Position numbers and translations under genes: made by a program | DNA from: Baylisascaris procyonis | Taxonomy: Eukaryota; Nematoda; Chromadorea; Rhabditida; Ascarididae | Direction: 5' to 3' | Length of the DNA stretch: 64,000 nucleotides | NCBI GenBank assembly: GCA_037389465.1 | Contig: JAZARR010000279.1 | Span: 62,001 to 126,000 of the forward strand | Notes under the pieces: model-generated | The model's database searches: none | What the model was told of the DNA's origin: nothing | Seen by the model: the letters and a program-made list of their open reading frames with translations, nothing else | Shown here: positions 29,181 to 42,505 of the stretch, one piece after another | Numbering within the stretch: the stretch's first letter is position 1 | How the letters are laid out: every line of letters begins with the position of its first letter

Positions 29181-32100
29181 GTGGACTTTTTTATATTTAA
29201 AATTGTTTTTGTGGACTTTTTTATATTTAAAATTGTTTTTGTGGACTTTTTTATATTTAAAATTGTTTTTGTGGACTTTTTCATATTTAAAATTGTTTTT
29301 GTGGACTTTTTATATTTAAAATTGTTTTTGTGGACTTTTTTATTTAAAATTGTTTTTGTGGACTTTTTTATATTTAAAATTGTTTTTGTGGACTTTTTTA
29401 TATTTAAATTTGTTTTTGTGGACTTTTTTATATTTAAAATTGTTTTTGTGGACTTTTTTATATTTAAAATTGTTTTTGTGGACTTTTTTATATTTAAAAT
29501 TGTTTTTGTGGACTTTTTTATATTTAAAATTGTTTTTGTCGACTTTTTTATATTTAAAATTGTTTTTGTGGACTTTTTTATATTTAAAATTGTTTTTGTG
29601 GACTTTTTATATTTAAAATTGTTTTTGTGGACTTTTTTATATTTAAAATTGTTTTTGTGGACTTTTTTATATTTAAAATTGTTTTTGTGGACTTTTTTAT
29701 ATTTAAAATTGTTTTTGTGGACTTTTTTATATTTAAAATTGTTTTTGTGGACTTTTTTATATTTAAAATTGTTTTTGTGGACTTTTTTATATTTAAATTG
29801 TTTTTGTGGACTTTTTTATATTTAAAATTGTTTTTGTGGACTTTTTTATATTTAAATTGTTTTTGTGGACTTTTTTATATTTAAAATTGTTTTTGTCGAC
29901 TTTTTTATATTTAAAATTGTTTTTGTGGACTTTTTTATATTTAAAATTGTTTTTGTGGACTTTTTTATATTTAAAATTGTTTTTGTGGACTTTTTATATT
30001 TAAAATTGTTTTTGTGGACTTTTTTATATTTAAAATTGTTTTTGTGGACTTTTTTATATTTAAAATTGTTTTTGTCGACTTTTTTATATTTAAAATTGTT
30101 TTTGTGGACTTTTTTATATTTAAAATTGTTTTTGTGGACTTTTTATATTTAAAATTGTTTTTGTGGACTTTTTTATATTTAAAATTGTTTTTGTGGACTT
30201 TTTTATATTTAAAATTGTTTTTGTGGACTTTTTTATATTTAAAATTGTTTTTGTGGACTTTTTTATATTTAAAATTGTTTTTGTGGACTTTTTTATATTT
30301 AAAATTGTTTTTGTGGACTTTTTTATATTTAAAATTGTTTTTGTGGACTTTTTTATATTTAAAATTGTTTTTGTGGACTTTTTTATATTTAAAATTGTTT
30401 TTGTGGACTTTTTTATATTTAAAATTGTTTTTGTGGACTTTTTTATATTTAAAATTGTTTTTGTGGACTTTTTTATATTTAAAATTGTTTTTGTGGACTT
30501 TTTATATTTAAAATTGTTTTTGTGGACTTTTTTATATTTAAAATTGTTTTTGTGGACTTTTTTATATTTAAAATTGTTTTTGTGGACTTTTTCATATTTA
30601 AAATTGTTTTTGTGGACTTTTTTATATTTAAAATTGTTTTTGTCGACTTTTTTATATTTAAAATTGTTTTTGTGGACTTTTTTATATTTAAAATTGTTTT
30701 TGTGGACTTTTTTATATTTAAAATTGTTTTTGTGGACTTTTTTATATTTAAAATTGTTTTTGTGGACTTTTTTATATTTAAAATTGTTTTTGTGGACTTT
30801 TTTATATTTAAAATTGTTTTTGTGGACTTTTTTATATTTAAAATTGTTTTTGTGGACTTTTTATATTTAAAATTGTTTTTGTGGACTTTTTTATATTTAA
30901 AATTGTTTTTGTGGACTTTTTATATTTAAAATTGTTTTTGTGGACTTTTTTATATTTAAAATTGTTTTTGTGGACTTTTTTATATTTAAAATTGTTTTTG
31001 TGGACTTTTTTATATTTAAAATTGTTTTTGTGGACTTTTTTATATTTAAAATTGTTTTTGTGGACTTTTTTATATTTAAATTGTTTTTGTGGACTTTTTT
31101 ATATTTAAAATTGTTTTTGTGGACTTTTTTATATTTAAAATTGTTTTTGTGGACTTTTTTATATTTAAAATTGTTTTTGTGGACTTTTTTATATTTAAAA
31201 TTGTTTTTGTGGACTTTTTTATATTTAAAATTGTTTTTGTGGACTTTTTTATATTTAAAATTGTTTTTGTGGACTTTTTTATATTTAAAATTGTTTTTGT
31301 GGACTTTTTTATATTTAAAATTGTTTTTGTGGACTTTTTTATATTTAAAATTGTTTTTGTGGACTTTTTTATATTTAAAATTGTTTTTGTGGACTTTTTT
31401 ATATTTAAAATTGTTTTTGTGGACTTTTTTATATTTAAAATTGTTTTTGTGGACTTTTTTATATTTAAAATTGTTTTTGTGGACTTTCTTATATTTAAAA
31501 TTGTTTTTGTGGACTTTTTCATATTTAAAATTGTTTTTGTGGACTTTTTTATATTTAAATTGTTTTTGTGGACTTTTTTATATTTAAAATTGTTTTTGTC
31601 GACTTTTTTATATTTAAAATTGTTTTTGTGGACTTTTTTATATTTAAAATTGTTTTTGTGGACTTTTTTATATTTAAAATTGTTTTTGTCGACTTTTTTA
31701 TATTTAAAATTGTTTTTGTGGACTTTTTTATATTTAAAATTGTTTTTGTGGACTTTTTTATATTTAAAATTGTTTTTGTGGACTTTTTTATATTTAAAAT
31801 TGTTTTTGTGGACTTTTTATATTTAAAATTGTTTTTGTGGACTTTTTTATATTTAAATTGTTTTTGTGGACTTTTTTATATTTAAAATTGTTTTTGTCGA
31901 CTTTTTTATATTTAAAATTGTTTTTGTGGACTTTTTTATATTTAAAATTGTTTTTGTGGACTTTTTCATATTTAAAATTGTTTTTGTGGACTTTTTTATA
32001 TTTAAAATTGTTTTTGTCGACTTTTTTATATTTAAAATTGTTTTTGTGGACTTTTTTATATTTAAAATTGTTTTTGTGGACTTTTTATATTTAAATTTGT

Positions 32101-33416
32101 TTTTGTGGACTTTTTTATATTTAAAATTGTTTTTGTCGACTTTTTTATATTTAAAATTGTTTTTGTGGACTTTTTATATTTAAAATTGTTTTTGTGGACT
32201 TTTTTATATTTAAAATTGTTTTTGTGGACTTTTTTATATTTAAAATTGTTTTTGTGGACTTTTTTATATTTAAAATTGTTTTTGTGGACTTTTTTATATT
32301 TAAATTTGTTTTTGTGGACTTTTTTATATTTAAAATTGTTTTTGTGGACTTTTTTATATTTAAAATTGTTTTTGTGGACTTTTTTATATTTAAAATTGTT
32401 TTTGTGGACTTTTTTATATTTAAATTGTTTTTGTGGACTTTTTTATATTTAAAATTGTTTTTGTGGACTTTTTTATATTTAAAATTGTTTTTGTGGACTT
32501 TTTTATATTTAAAATTGTTTTTGTGGACTTTTTTATATTTAAAATTGTTTTTGTGGACTTTTTATATTTAAAATTGTTTTTGTGGACTTTTTTATATTTA
32601 AAATTGTTTTTGTGGACTTTTTTATATTTAAAATTGTTTTTGTGGACTTTTTTATATTTAAAATTGTTTTTGTGGACTTTTTTATATTTAAAATTGTTTT
32701 TGTGGACTTTTTTATATTTAAAATTGTTTTTGTGGACTTTTTTATATTTAAAATTGTTTTTGTCGACTTTTTTATATTTAAATTTGTTTTTGTGGACTTT
32801 TTTATATTTAAAATTGTTTTTGTGGACTTTTTTATATTTAAAATTGTTTTTGTGGACTTTTTATATTTAAAATTGTTTTTGTGGACTTTTTTATATTTAA
32901 ATTGTTTTTGTGGACTTTTTTATATTTAAAATTGTTTTTGTGGACTTTTTTATATTTAAAATTGTTTTTGTGGACTTTTTTATATTTAAAATTGTTTTTG
33001 TGGACTTTTTTATATTTAAAATTGTTTTTGTGGACTTTTTTATATTTAAAATTGTTTTTGTGGACTTTTTTATATTTAAAATTGTTTTTGTGGACTTTTT
33101 TATATTTAAAATTGTTTTTGTGGACTTTTTTATATTTAAAATTGTTTTTGTGGACTTTTTATATTTAAAATTGTTTTTGTGGACTTTTTATATTTAAAAT
33201 TGTTTTTGTGGACTTTTTTATATTTAAAATTGTTTTTGTCGACTTTTTTATATTTAAAATTGTTTTTGTGGACTTTTTTATATTTAAAATTGTTTTTGTG
33301 GACTTTTTATATTTAAAATTGTTTTTGTGGACTTTTTCATATTTAAAATTGTTTTTGTGGACTTTTTTATATTTAAAATTGTTTTTGTGGACTTTTTTAT
33401 ATTTAAAATTGTTTTT

Positions 33417-33685
33417 GTCGACTTTTTTATATTTAAAATTGTTTTTGTGGACTTTTTTATATTTAAAATTGTTTTTGTGGACTTTTTTATATTTAAAATT
33501 GTTTTTGTCGACTTTTTTATATTTAAAATTGTTTTTGTGGACTTTTTTATATTTAAAATTGTTTTTGTGGACTTTTTTATATTTAAAATTGTTTTTGTCG
33601 ACTTTTTTATATTTAAAATTGTTTTTGTGGACTTTTTTATATTTAAAATTGTTTTTGTGGACTTTTTTATATTTAAATTGTTTTT
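33417..33685 (+). repeat. Second copy of the 90-bp higher-order repeat block
   Basis: GTCGAC units at 33,417, 33,507 and 33,597 are followed by one consensus unit and an AAA 29-mer at 33,657. This reproduces the block at 28,912 unit for unit. Upstream units differ (a C-in-T-tract unit at 33,328), so the shared block has a defined left limit. Confidence 0.82.
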
Positions 33686-35143
33686 GTGGACTTTTTTATA
33701 TTTAAAATTGTTTTTGTCGACTTTTTTATATTTAAAATTGTTTTTGTGGACTTTTTATATTTAAAATTGTTTTTGTGGACTTTTTTATATTTAAAATTGT
33801 TTTTGTCGACTTTTTTATATTTAGAATTGTTTTTGTGGACTTTTTTATTTAAAATTGTTTTTGTGGACTTTTTTATATTTAAAATTGTTTTTGTGGACTT
33901 TTTTATATTTAAATTGTTTTTGTGGACTTTTTTATATTTAAAATTGTTTTTGTCGACTTTTTTATATTTAAAATTGTTTTTGTGGACTTTTTTATATTTA
34001 AAATTGTTTTTGTGGACTTTTTTATATTTAAAATTGTTTTTGTCGACTTTTTATATTTAAAATTGTTTTTGTGGACTTTTTTATATTTAAAATTGTTTTT
34101 GTGGACTTTTTATATTTAAAATTGTTTTTGTGGACTTTTTCATATTTAAAATTGTTTTTGTGGACTTTTTTATATTTAAATTGTTTTTGTGGACTTTTTT
34201 ATATTTAAAATTGTTTTTGTCGACTTTTTTATATTTAAAATTGTTTTTGTGGACTTTTTTATATTTAAATTTGTTTTTGTGGACTTTTTATATTTAAAAT
34301 TGTTTTTGTCGACTTTTTTATATTTAAAATTGTTTTTGTGGACTTTTTTATATTTAAATTGTTTTTGTGGACTTTTTTATATTTAAAATTGTTTTTGTCG
34401 ACTTTTTTATATTTAAAATTGTTTTTGTGGACTTTTTTATATTTAAAATTGTTTTTGTGGACTTTTTATATTTAAAATTGTTTTTGTGGACTTTTTTATA
34501 TTTAAAATTGTTTTTGTCGACTTTTTTATATTTAAAATTGTTTTTGTGGACTTTTTTATATTTAAAATTGTTTTTGTGGACTTTTTTATATTTAAAATTG
34601 TTTTTGTGGACTTTTTTATATTTAAAATTGTTTTTGTGGACTTTTTTATATTTAAAATTGTTTTTGTGGACTTTTTTATATTTAAAATTGTTTTTGTGGA
34701 CTTTTTTATATTTAAAATTGTTTTTGTGGACTTTTTTATATTTAAAATTGTTTTTGTGGACTTTTTTATATTTAAAATTGTTTTTGTGGACTTTTTATAT
34801 TTAAAATTGTTTTTGTGGACTTTTTTATATTTAAAATTGTTTTTGTCGACTTTTTTATATTTAAAATTGTTTTTGTGGACTTTTTTATATTTAAAATTGT
34901 TTTTGTGGACTTTTTATATTTAAAATTGTTTTTGTGGACTTTTTTATATTTAAAATTGTTTTTGTGGACTTTTTTATATTTAAAATTGTTTTTGTGGACT
35001 TTTTTATATTTAAAATTGTTTTTGTGGACTTTTTTATATTTAAAATTGTTTTTGTGGACTTTTTTATATTTAAAATTGTTTTTGTGGACTTTTTTATATT
35101 TAAAATTGTTTTTGTGGACTTTTTTATATTTAAAATTGTTTTT

Positions 35144-35291
35144 GTGGACTTTTTTATATTTAAATTGTTTTTGTGGACTTTTTTATATTTAAAATTGTTT
35201 TTGTCGACTTTTTTATATTTAAAATTGTTTTTGTGGACTTTTTTATATTTAAAATTGTTTTTGTGGACTTTTTATATTTAAAATTGTTTTT
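35144..35291 (+). repeat. 148-bp five-unit cassette, copy 2
   Basis: It has the same unit order and lengths as the cassette at 14,704-14,851: AAA 29-mer, consensus, GTCGAC (35,203), consensus, T5 29-mer. It is followed by a second T5 29-mer. The next copy starts 476 bp downstream. Confidence 0.87.
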
Positions 35292-35619
35292 GTGGACTTT
35301 TTATATTTAAAATTGTTTTTGTGGACTTTTTTATATTTAAAATTGTTTTTGTGGACTTTTTTATATTTAAAATTGTTTTTGTCGACTTTTTTATATTTAA
35401 AATTGTTTTTGTGGACTTTTTTATATTTAAAATTGTTTTTGTGGACTTTTTTATATTTAAAATTGTTTTTGTGGACTTTTTATATTTAAAATTGTTTTTG
35501 TGGACTTTTTTATATTTAAAATTGTTTTTGTGGACTTTTTTATATTTAAAATTGTTTTTGTGGACTTTTTTATATTTAAAATTGTTTTTGTGGACTTTTT
35601 CATATTTAAAATTGTTTTT

Positions 35620-35767
35620 GTGGACTTTTTTATATTTAAATTGTTTTTGTGGACTTTTTTATATTTAAAATTGTTTTTGTCGACTTTTTTATATTTAAAA
35701 TTGTTTTTGTGGACTTTTTTATATTTAAAATTGTTTTTGTGGACTTTTTATATTTAAAATTGTTTTT
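35620..35767 (+). repeat. 148-bp five-unit cassette, copy 3
   Basis: The unit order and lengths are the same as at 14,704 and 35,144, with the GTCGAC unit at 35,679. It is followed directly by another GTCGAC unit, which the other copies lack. Confidence 0.87.
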
Positions 35768-38700
35768 GTCGACTTTTTTATATTTAAAATTGTTTTTGTG
35801 GACTTTTTTATATTTAAAATTGTTTTTGTGGACTTTTTTATATTTAAAATTGTTTTTGTGGACTTTTTTATATTTAAAATTGTTTTTGTGGACTTTTTAT
35901 ATTTAAAATTGTTTTTGTGGACTTTTTTATATTTAAAATTGTTTTTGTGGACTTTTTTATATTTAAAATTGTTTTTGTGGACTTTTTATATTTAAAATTG
36001 TTTTTGTGGACTTTTTTATATTTAAAATTGTTTTTGTGGACTTTTTTATATTTAAAATTGTTTTTGTGGACTTTTTTATATTTAAAATTGTTTTTGTGGA
36101 CTTTTTTATATTTAAAATTGTTTTTGTGGACTTTTTTATATTTAAAATTGTTTTTGTGGACTTTTTTATATTTAAAATTGTTTTTGTGGACTTTTTTATA
36201 TTTAAAATTGTTTTTGTGGACTTTTTTATATTTAAAATTGTTTTTGTGGACTTTTTTATATTTAAAATTGTTTTTGTGGACTTTTTTATATTTAAAATTG
36301 TTTTTGTCGACTTTTTTATATTTAAAATTGTTTTTGTGGACTTTTTTATATTTAAATTTGTTTTTGTGGACTTTTTATATTTAAAATTGTTTTTGTCGAC
36401 TTTTTTATATTTAAAATTGTTTTTGTGGACTTTTTTATATTTAAAATTGTTTTTGTGGACTTTTTTATATTTAAAATTGTTTTTGTCGACTTTTTTATAT
36501 TTAAAATTGTTTTTGTGGACTTTTTTATATTTAAAATTGTTTTTGTGGACTTTTTCATATTTAAATTGTTTTTGTGGACTTTTTTATATTTAAAATTGTT
36601 TTTGTCGACTTTTTTATATTTAAAATTGTTTTTGTGGACTTTTTTATATTTAAAATTGTTTTTGTGGACTTTTTTATATTTAAAATTGTTTTTGTGGACT
36701 TTTTTATATTTAAAATTGTTTTTGTGGACTTTTTTATTCTTAAAATTGTTTTTGTGGACTTTTTTATATTTAAAATTGTTTTTGTGGACTTTTTTATATT
36801 TAAAATTGTTTTTGTGGACTTTTTTATATTTAAAATTGTTTTTGTGGACTTTTTTATATTTAAAATTGTTTTTGTGGACTTTTTATATTTAAAATTGTTT
36901 TTGTGGACTTTTTTATATTTAAAATTGTTTTTGTGGACTTTTTATATTTAAAATTGTTTTTGTGGACTTTTTTATATTTAAAATTGTTTTTGTGGACTTT
37001 TTTATATTTAAAATTGTTTTTGTGGACTTTTTTATATTTAAAATTGTTTTTGTGGACTTTTTTATATTTAAAATTGTTTTTGTGGACTTTTTTATATTTA
37101 AAATTGTTTTTGTCGACTTTTTTATATTTAAAATTGTTTTTGTGGACTTTTTTATATTTAAAATTGTTTTTGTGGACTTTTTTATATTTAAAATTGTTTT
37201 TGTCGACTTTTTTATATTTAAAATTGTTTTTGTGGACTTTTTTATATTTAAAATTGTTTTTGTGGACTTTTTTATATTTAAAATTGTTTTTGTCGACTTT
37301 TTTATATTTAAAATTGTTTTTGTGGACTTTTTATATTTAAAATTGTTTTTGTGGACTTTTTTATATTTAAAATTGTTTTTGTGGACTTTTTTATATTTAA
37401 AATTGTTTTTGTCGACTTTTTTATATTTAAAATTGTTTTTGTGGACTTTTTATATTTAAAATTGTTTTTGTGGACTTTTTTATATTTAAAATTGTTTTTG
37501 TGGACTTTTTTATATTTAAAATTGTTTTTGTGGACTTTTTTATATTTAAAATTGTTTTTGTGGACTTTTTTATATTTAAAATTGTTTTTGTGGACTTTTT
37601 ATATTTAAAATTGTTTTTGTGGACTTTTTATATTTAAAATTGTTTTTGTGGACTTTTTTATATTTAAAATTGTTTTTGTGGACTTTTTATATTTAAAATT
37701 GTTTTTGTGGACTTTTTTATATTTAAAATTGTTTTTGTCGACTTTTTTATATTTAAAATTGTTTTTGTGGACTTTTTTATATTTAAAATTGTTTTTGTGG
37801 ACTTTTTTATATTTAAAATTGTTTTTGTGGACTTTTTATATTTAAAATTGTTTTTGTGGACTTTTTTATATTTAAAATTGTTTTTGTGGACTTTTTTATA
37901 TTTAAAATTGTTTTTGTGGACTTTTTTATATTTAAATTTGTTTTTGTGGACTTTTTTATATTTAAAATTGTTTTTGTCGACTTTTTTATATTTAAAATTG
38001 TTTTTGTGGACTTTTTTATATTTAAAATTGTTTTTGTGGACTTTTTTATATTTAAAATTGTTTTTGTGGACTTTTTTATATTTAAAATTGTTTTTGTGGA
38101 CTTTTTTATATTTAAAATTGTTTTTGTGGACTTTTTATATTTAAAATTGTTTTTGTGGACTTTTTTATATTTAAAATTGTTTTTGTGGACTTTTTATATT
38201 TAAAATTGTTTTTGTGGACTTTTTTATATTTAAAATTGTTTTTGTGGACTTTTTATATTTAAAATTGTTTTTGTCGACTTTTTTATATTTAAAATTGTTT
38301 TTGTGGACTTTTTTATATTTAAAATTGTTTTTGTGGACTTTTTTATATTTAAAATTGTTTTTGTGGACTTTTTTATATTTAAAATTGTTTTTGTGGACTT
38401 TTTTATATTTAAAATTGTTTTTGTGGACTTTTTTATATTTAAAATTGTTTTTGTGGACTTTTTTATTTTAAATTGTTTTTGTGGACTTTTTTATATTTAA
38501 AATTGTTTTTGTGGACTTTTTTATATTTAAAATTGTTTTTGTGGACTTTTTTATATTTAAAATTGTTTTTGTCGACTTTTTTATATTTAAAATTGTTTTT
38601 GTGGACTTTTTTATATTTAAAATTGTTTTTGTGGACTTTTTATATTTAAAATTGTTTTTGTGGACTTTTTTATATTTAAAATTGTTTTTGTGACTTTTTT

Positions 38701-41700
38701 TATTTAAAATTGTTTTTGTGGACTTTTTTATATTTAAAATTGTTTTTGTGGACTTTTTTATATTTAAAATTGTTTTTGTGGACTTTTTTATATTTAAAAT
38801 TGTTTTTGTCGACTTTTTTATATTTAAAATTGTTTTTGTGGACTTTTTTATATTTAAAATTGTTTTTGTGGACTTTTTTATATTTAAAATTGTTTTTGTG
38901 GACTTTTTTATATTTAAAATTGTTTTTGTGGACTTTTTTATATTTAAAATTGTTTTTGTGGACTTTTTATATTTAAAATTGTTTTTGTGGACTTTTTTAT
39001 ATTTAAAATTGTTTTTGTGGACTTTTTTATATTTAAAATTGTTTTTGTCGACTTTTTTATATTTAAAATTGTTTTTGTGGACTTTTTTATATTTAAAATT
39101 GTTTTTGTGGACTTTTTTATATTTAAAATTGTTTTTGTGGACTTTTTTATATTTAAAATTGTTTTTGTGGACTTTTTTATATTTAAAATTGTTTTTGTGG
39201 ACTTTTTTATATTTAAAATTGTTTTTGTGGACTTTTTTATATTTAAAATTGTTTTTGTGGACTTTTTATATTTAAAATTGTTTTTGTGGACTTTTTTATA
39301 TTTAAATTGTTTTTGTGGACTTTTTTATATTTAAAATTGTTTTTGTGGACTTTTTTATATTTAAAATTGTTTTTGTGGACTTTTTTATATTTAAAATTGT
39401 TTTTGTGGACTTTTTCATATTTAAAATTGTTTTTGTGGACTTTTTTATATTTAAAATTGTTTTTGTGGACTTTTTTATATTTAAAATTGTTTTTGTGGAC
39501 TTTTTTATATTTAAAATTGTTTTTGTGGACTTTTTTATATTTAAAATTGTTTTTGTGGACTTTTTTATATTTAAAATTGTTTTTGTGGACTTTTTTATAT
39601 TTAAAATTGTTTTTGTGGACTTTTTTATATTTAAAATTGTTTTTGTGGACTTTTTTATATTTAAAATTGTTTTTGTCGACTTTTTTATATTTAAAATTGT
39701 TTTTGTGGACTTTTTTATATTTAAAATTGTTTTTGTGGACTTTTTTATATTTAAAATTGTTTTTGTGGACTTTTTATATTTAAAATTGTTTTTGTGGACT
39801 TTTTTATATTTAAAATTGTTTTTGTGGACTTTTTTATATTTAAAATTGTTTTTGTGGACTTTTTTATATTTAAAATTGTTTTTGTGGACTTTTTTATATT
39901 TAAAATTGTTTTTGTGGACTTTTTTATATTTAAAATTGTTTTTGTGGACTTTTTTATATTTAAAATTGTTTTTGTGGACTTTTTTATATTTAAAATTGTT
40001 TTTGTGGACTTTTTTATATTTAAAATTGTTTTTGTGGACTTTTTTATATTTAAAATTGTTTTTGTGGACTTTTTTATATTTAAAATTGTTTTTGTGGACT
40101 TTTTTATATTTAAAATTGTTTTTGTGGACTTTTTTATATTTAAAATTGTTTTTGTCGACTTTTTTATATTTAAAATTGTTTTTGTGGACTTTTTTATATT
40201 TAAAATTGTTTTTGTGGACTTTTTTATATTTAAAATTGTTTTTGTGGACTTTTTTATATTTAAAATTGTTTTTGTGGACTTTTTTATATTTAAAATTGTT
40301 TTTGTGGACTTTTTTATATTTAAAATTGTTTTTGTCGACTTTTTTATATTTAAAATTGTTTTTGTGGACTTTTTATATTTAAAATTGTTTTTGTGGACTT
40401 TTTATATTTAAAATTGTTTTTGTGGACTTTTTTATATTTAAAATTGTTTTTGTCGACTTTTTTATATTTAAAATTGTTTTTGTGGACTTTTTTATATTTA
40501 AAATTGTTTTTGTGGACTTTTTTATATTTAAAATTGTTTTTGTGGACTTTTTTATATTTAAAATTGTTTTTGTGGACTTTTTTATATTTAAAATTGTTTT
40601 TGTGGACTTTTTTATATTTAAAATTGTTTTTGTGGACTTTTTTATATTTAAAATTGTTTTTGTGGACTTTTTTATATTTAAAATTGTTTTTGTGGACTTT
40701 TTTATATTTAAAATTGTTTTTGTGGACTTTTTATATTTAAAATTGTTTTTGTGGACTTTTTATATTTAAAATTGTTTTTGTGGACTTTTTTATATTTAAA
40801 ATTGTTTTTGTGGACTTTTTTATATTTAAAATTGTTTTTGTGGACTTTTTTATATTTAAAATTGTTTTTGTGGACTTTTTTATATTTAAAATTGTTTTTG
40901 TGGACTTTTTTATATTTAAAATTGTTTTTGTGGACTTTTTTATATTTAAAATTGTTTTTGTGGACTTTTTTATATTTAAAATTGTTTTTGTGGACTTTTT
41001 TATATTTAAAATTGTTTTTGTGGACTTTTTTATATTTAAAATTGTTTTTGTGGACTTTTTTATATTTAAAATTGTTTTTGTGGACTTTTTTATATTTAAA
41101 ATTGTTTTTGTGGACTTTTTTATATTTAAAATTGTTTTTGTGGACTTTTTTATATTTAAAATTGTTTTTGTGGACTTTTTATATTTAAAATTGTTTTTGT
41201 GGACTTTTTTATATTTAAAATTGTTTTTGTGGACTTTTTTATATTTAAAATTGTTTTTGTGGACTTTTTTATATTTAAAATTGTTTTTGTGGACTTTTTT
41301 ATATTTAAAATTGTTTTTGTGGACTTTTTTATATTTAAAATTGTTTTTGTCGACTTTTTTATTTAAAATTGTTTTTGTGGACTTTTTTATATTTAAAATT
41401 GTTTTTGTGGACTTTTTTATATTTAAAATTGTTTTTGTGGACTTTTTTATATTTAAAATTGTTTTTGTGGACTTTTTTATATTTAAAATTGTTTTTGTGG
41501 ACTTTTTATATTTAAAATTGTTTTTGTGGACTTTTTTATATTTAAAATTGTTTTTGTGGACTTTTTTATTTAAAATTGTTTTTGTGGACTTTTTTATATT
41601 TAAAATTGTTTTTGTGGACTTTTTATATTTAAAATTGTTTTTGTCGACTTTTTTATATTTAAAATTGTTTTTGTGGACTTTTTTATATTTAAAATTGTTT

Positions 41701-42385
41701 TTGTGGACTTTTTTATATTTAAAATTGTTTTTGTGGACTTTTTTATATTTAAAATTGTTTTTGTGGACTTTTTTATATTTAAAATTGTTTTTGTCGACTT
41801 TTTTATATTTAAAATTGTTTTTGTGGACTTTTTATATTTAAAATTGTTTTTGTGGACTTTTTTATTTAAAATTGTTTTTGTGGACTTTTTTATATTTAAA
41901 ATTGTTTTTGTGACTTTTTTATATTTAAAATTGTTTTTGTGGACTTTTTATATTTAAAATTGTTTTTGTGGACTTTTTATATTTAAAATTGTTTTTGTGG
42001 ACTTTTTTATATTTAAAATTGTTTTTGTGGACTTTTTTATATTTAAAATTGTTTTTGTGGACTTTTTTATATTTAAAATTGTTTTTGTGGACTTTTTTAT
42101 ATTTAAAATTGTTTTTGTGGACTTTTTTATATTTAAAATTGTTTTTGTGGACTTTTTTATATTTAAAATTGTTTTTGTGGACTTTTTATATTTAAAATTG
42201 TTTTTGTGGACTTTTTTATATTTAAAATTGTTTTTGTGGACTTTTTTATATTTAAAATTGTTTTTGTGGACTTTTTTATATTTAAAATTGTTTTTGTGGA
42301 CTTTTTTATATTTAAAATTGTTTTTGTGGACTTTTTTATATTTAAAATTGTTTTTGTGGACTTTTTTATATTTAAAATTGTTTTT

Positions 42386-42505
42386 GTGGACTTTTTTATT
42401 TTTAAAATTGTTTTTGTGGACTTTTTTATGTTTAAAATTCTTTTTGTGGACTTTTTTATATTTAAAATTGTTTTTGTCGACTTTTTTATATTTAAAATTG
42501 TTTTT
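42386..42505 (+). repeat. Variant block in the homogeneous core, shared with 25.4 kb
   Basis: An ATTTTTAAAATTG unit at 42,386 precedes a unit with both ATGTTT and AAAATTC at 42,416, then a consensus unit and a GTCGAC unit at 42,476. The 90 bp at 42,416-42,505 match 25,420-25,509. Nearby single variants are ATTCTT (42,626) and ATTTTT (near 42,836). Confidence 0.85.
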
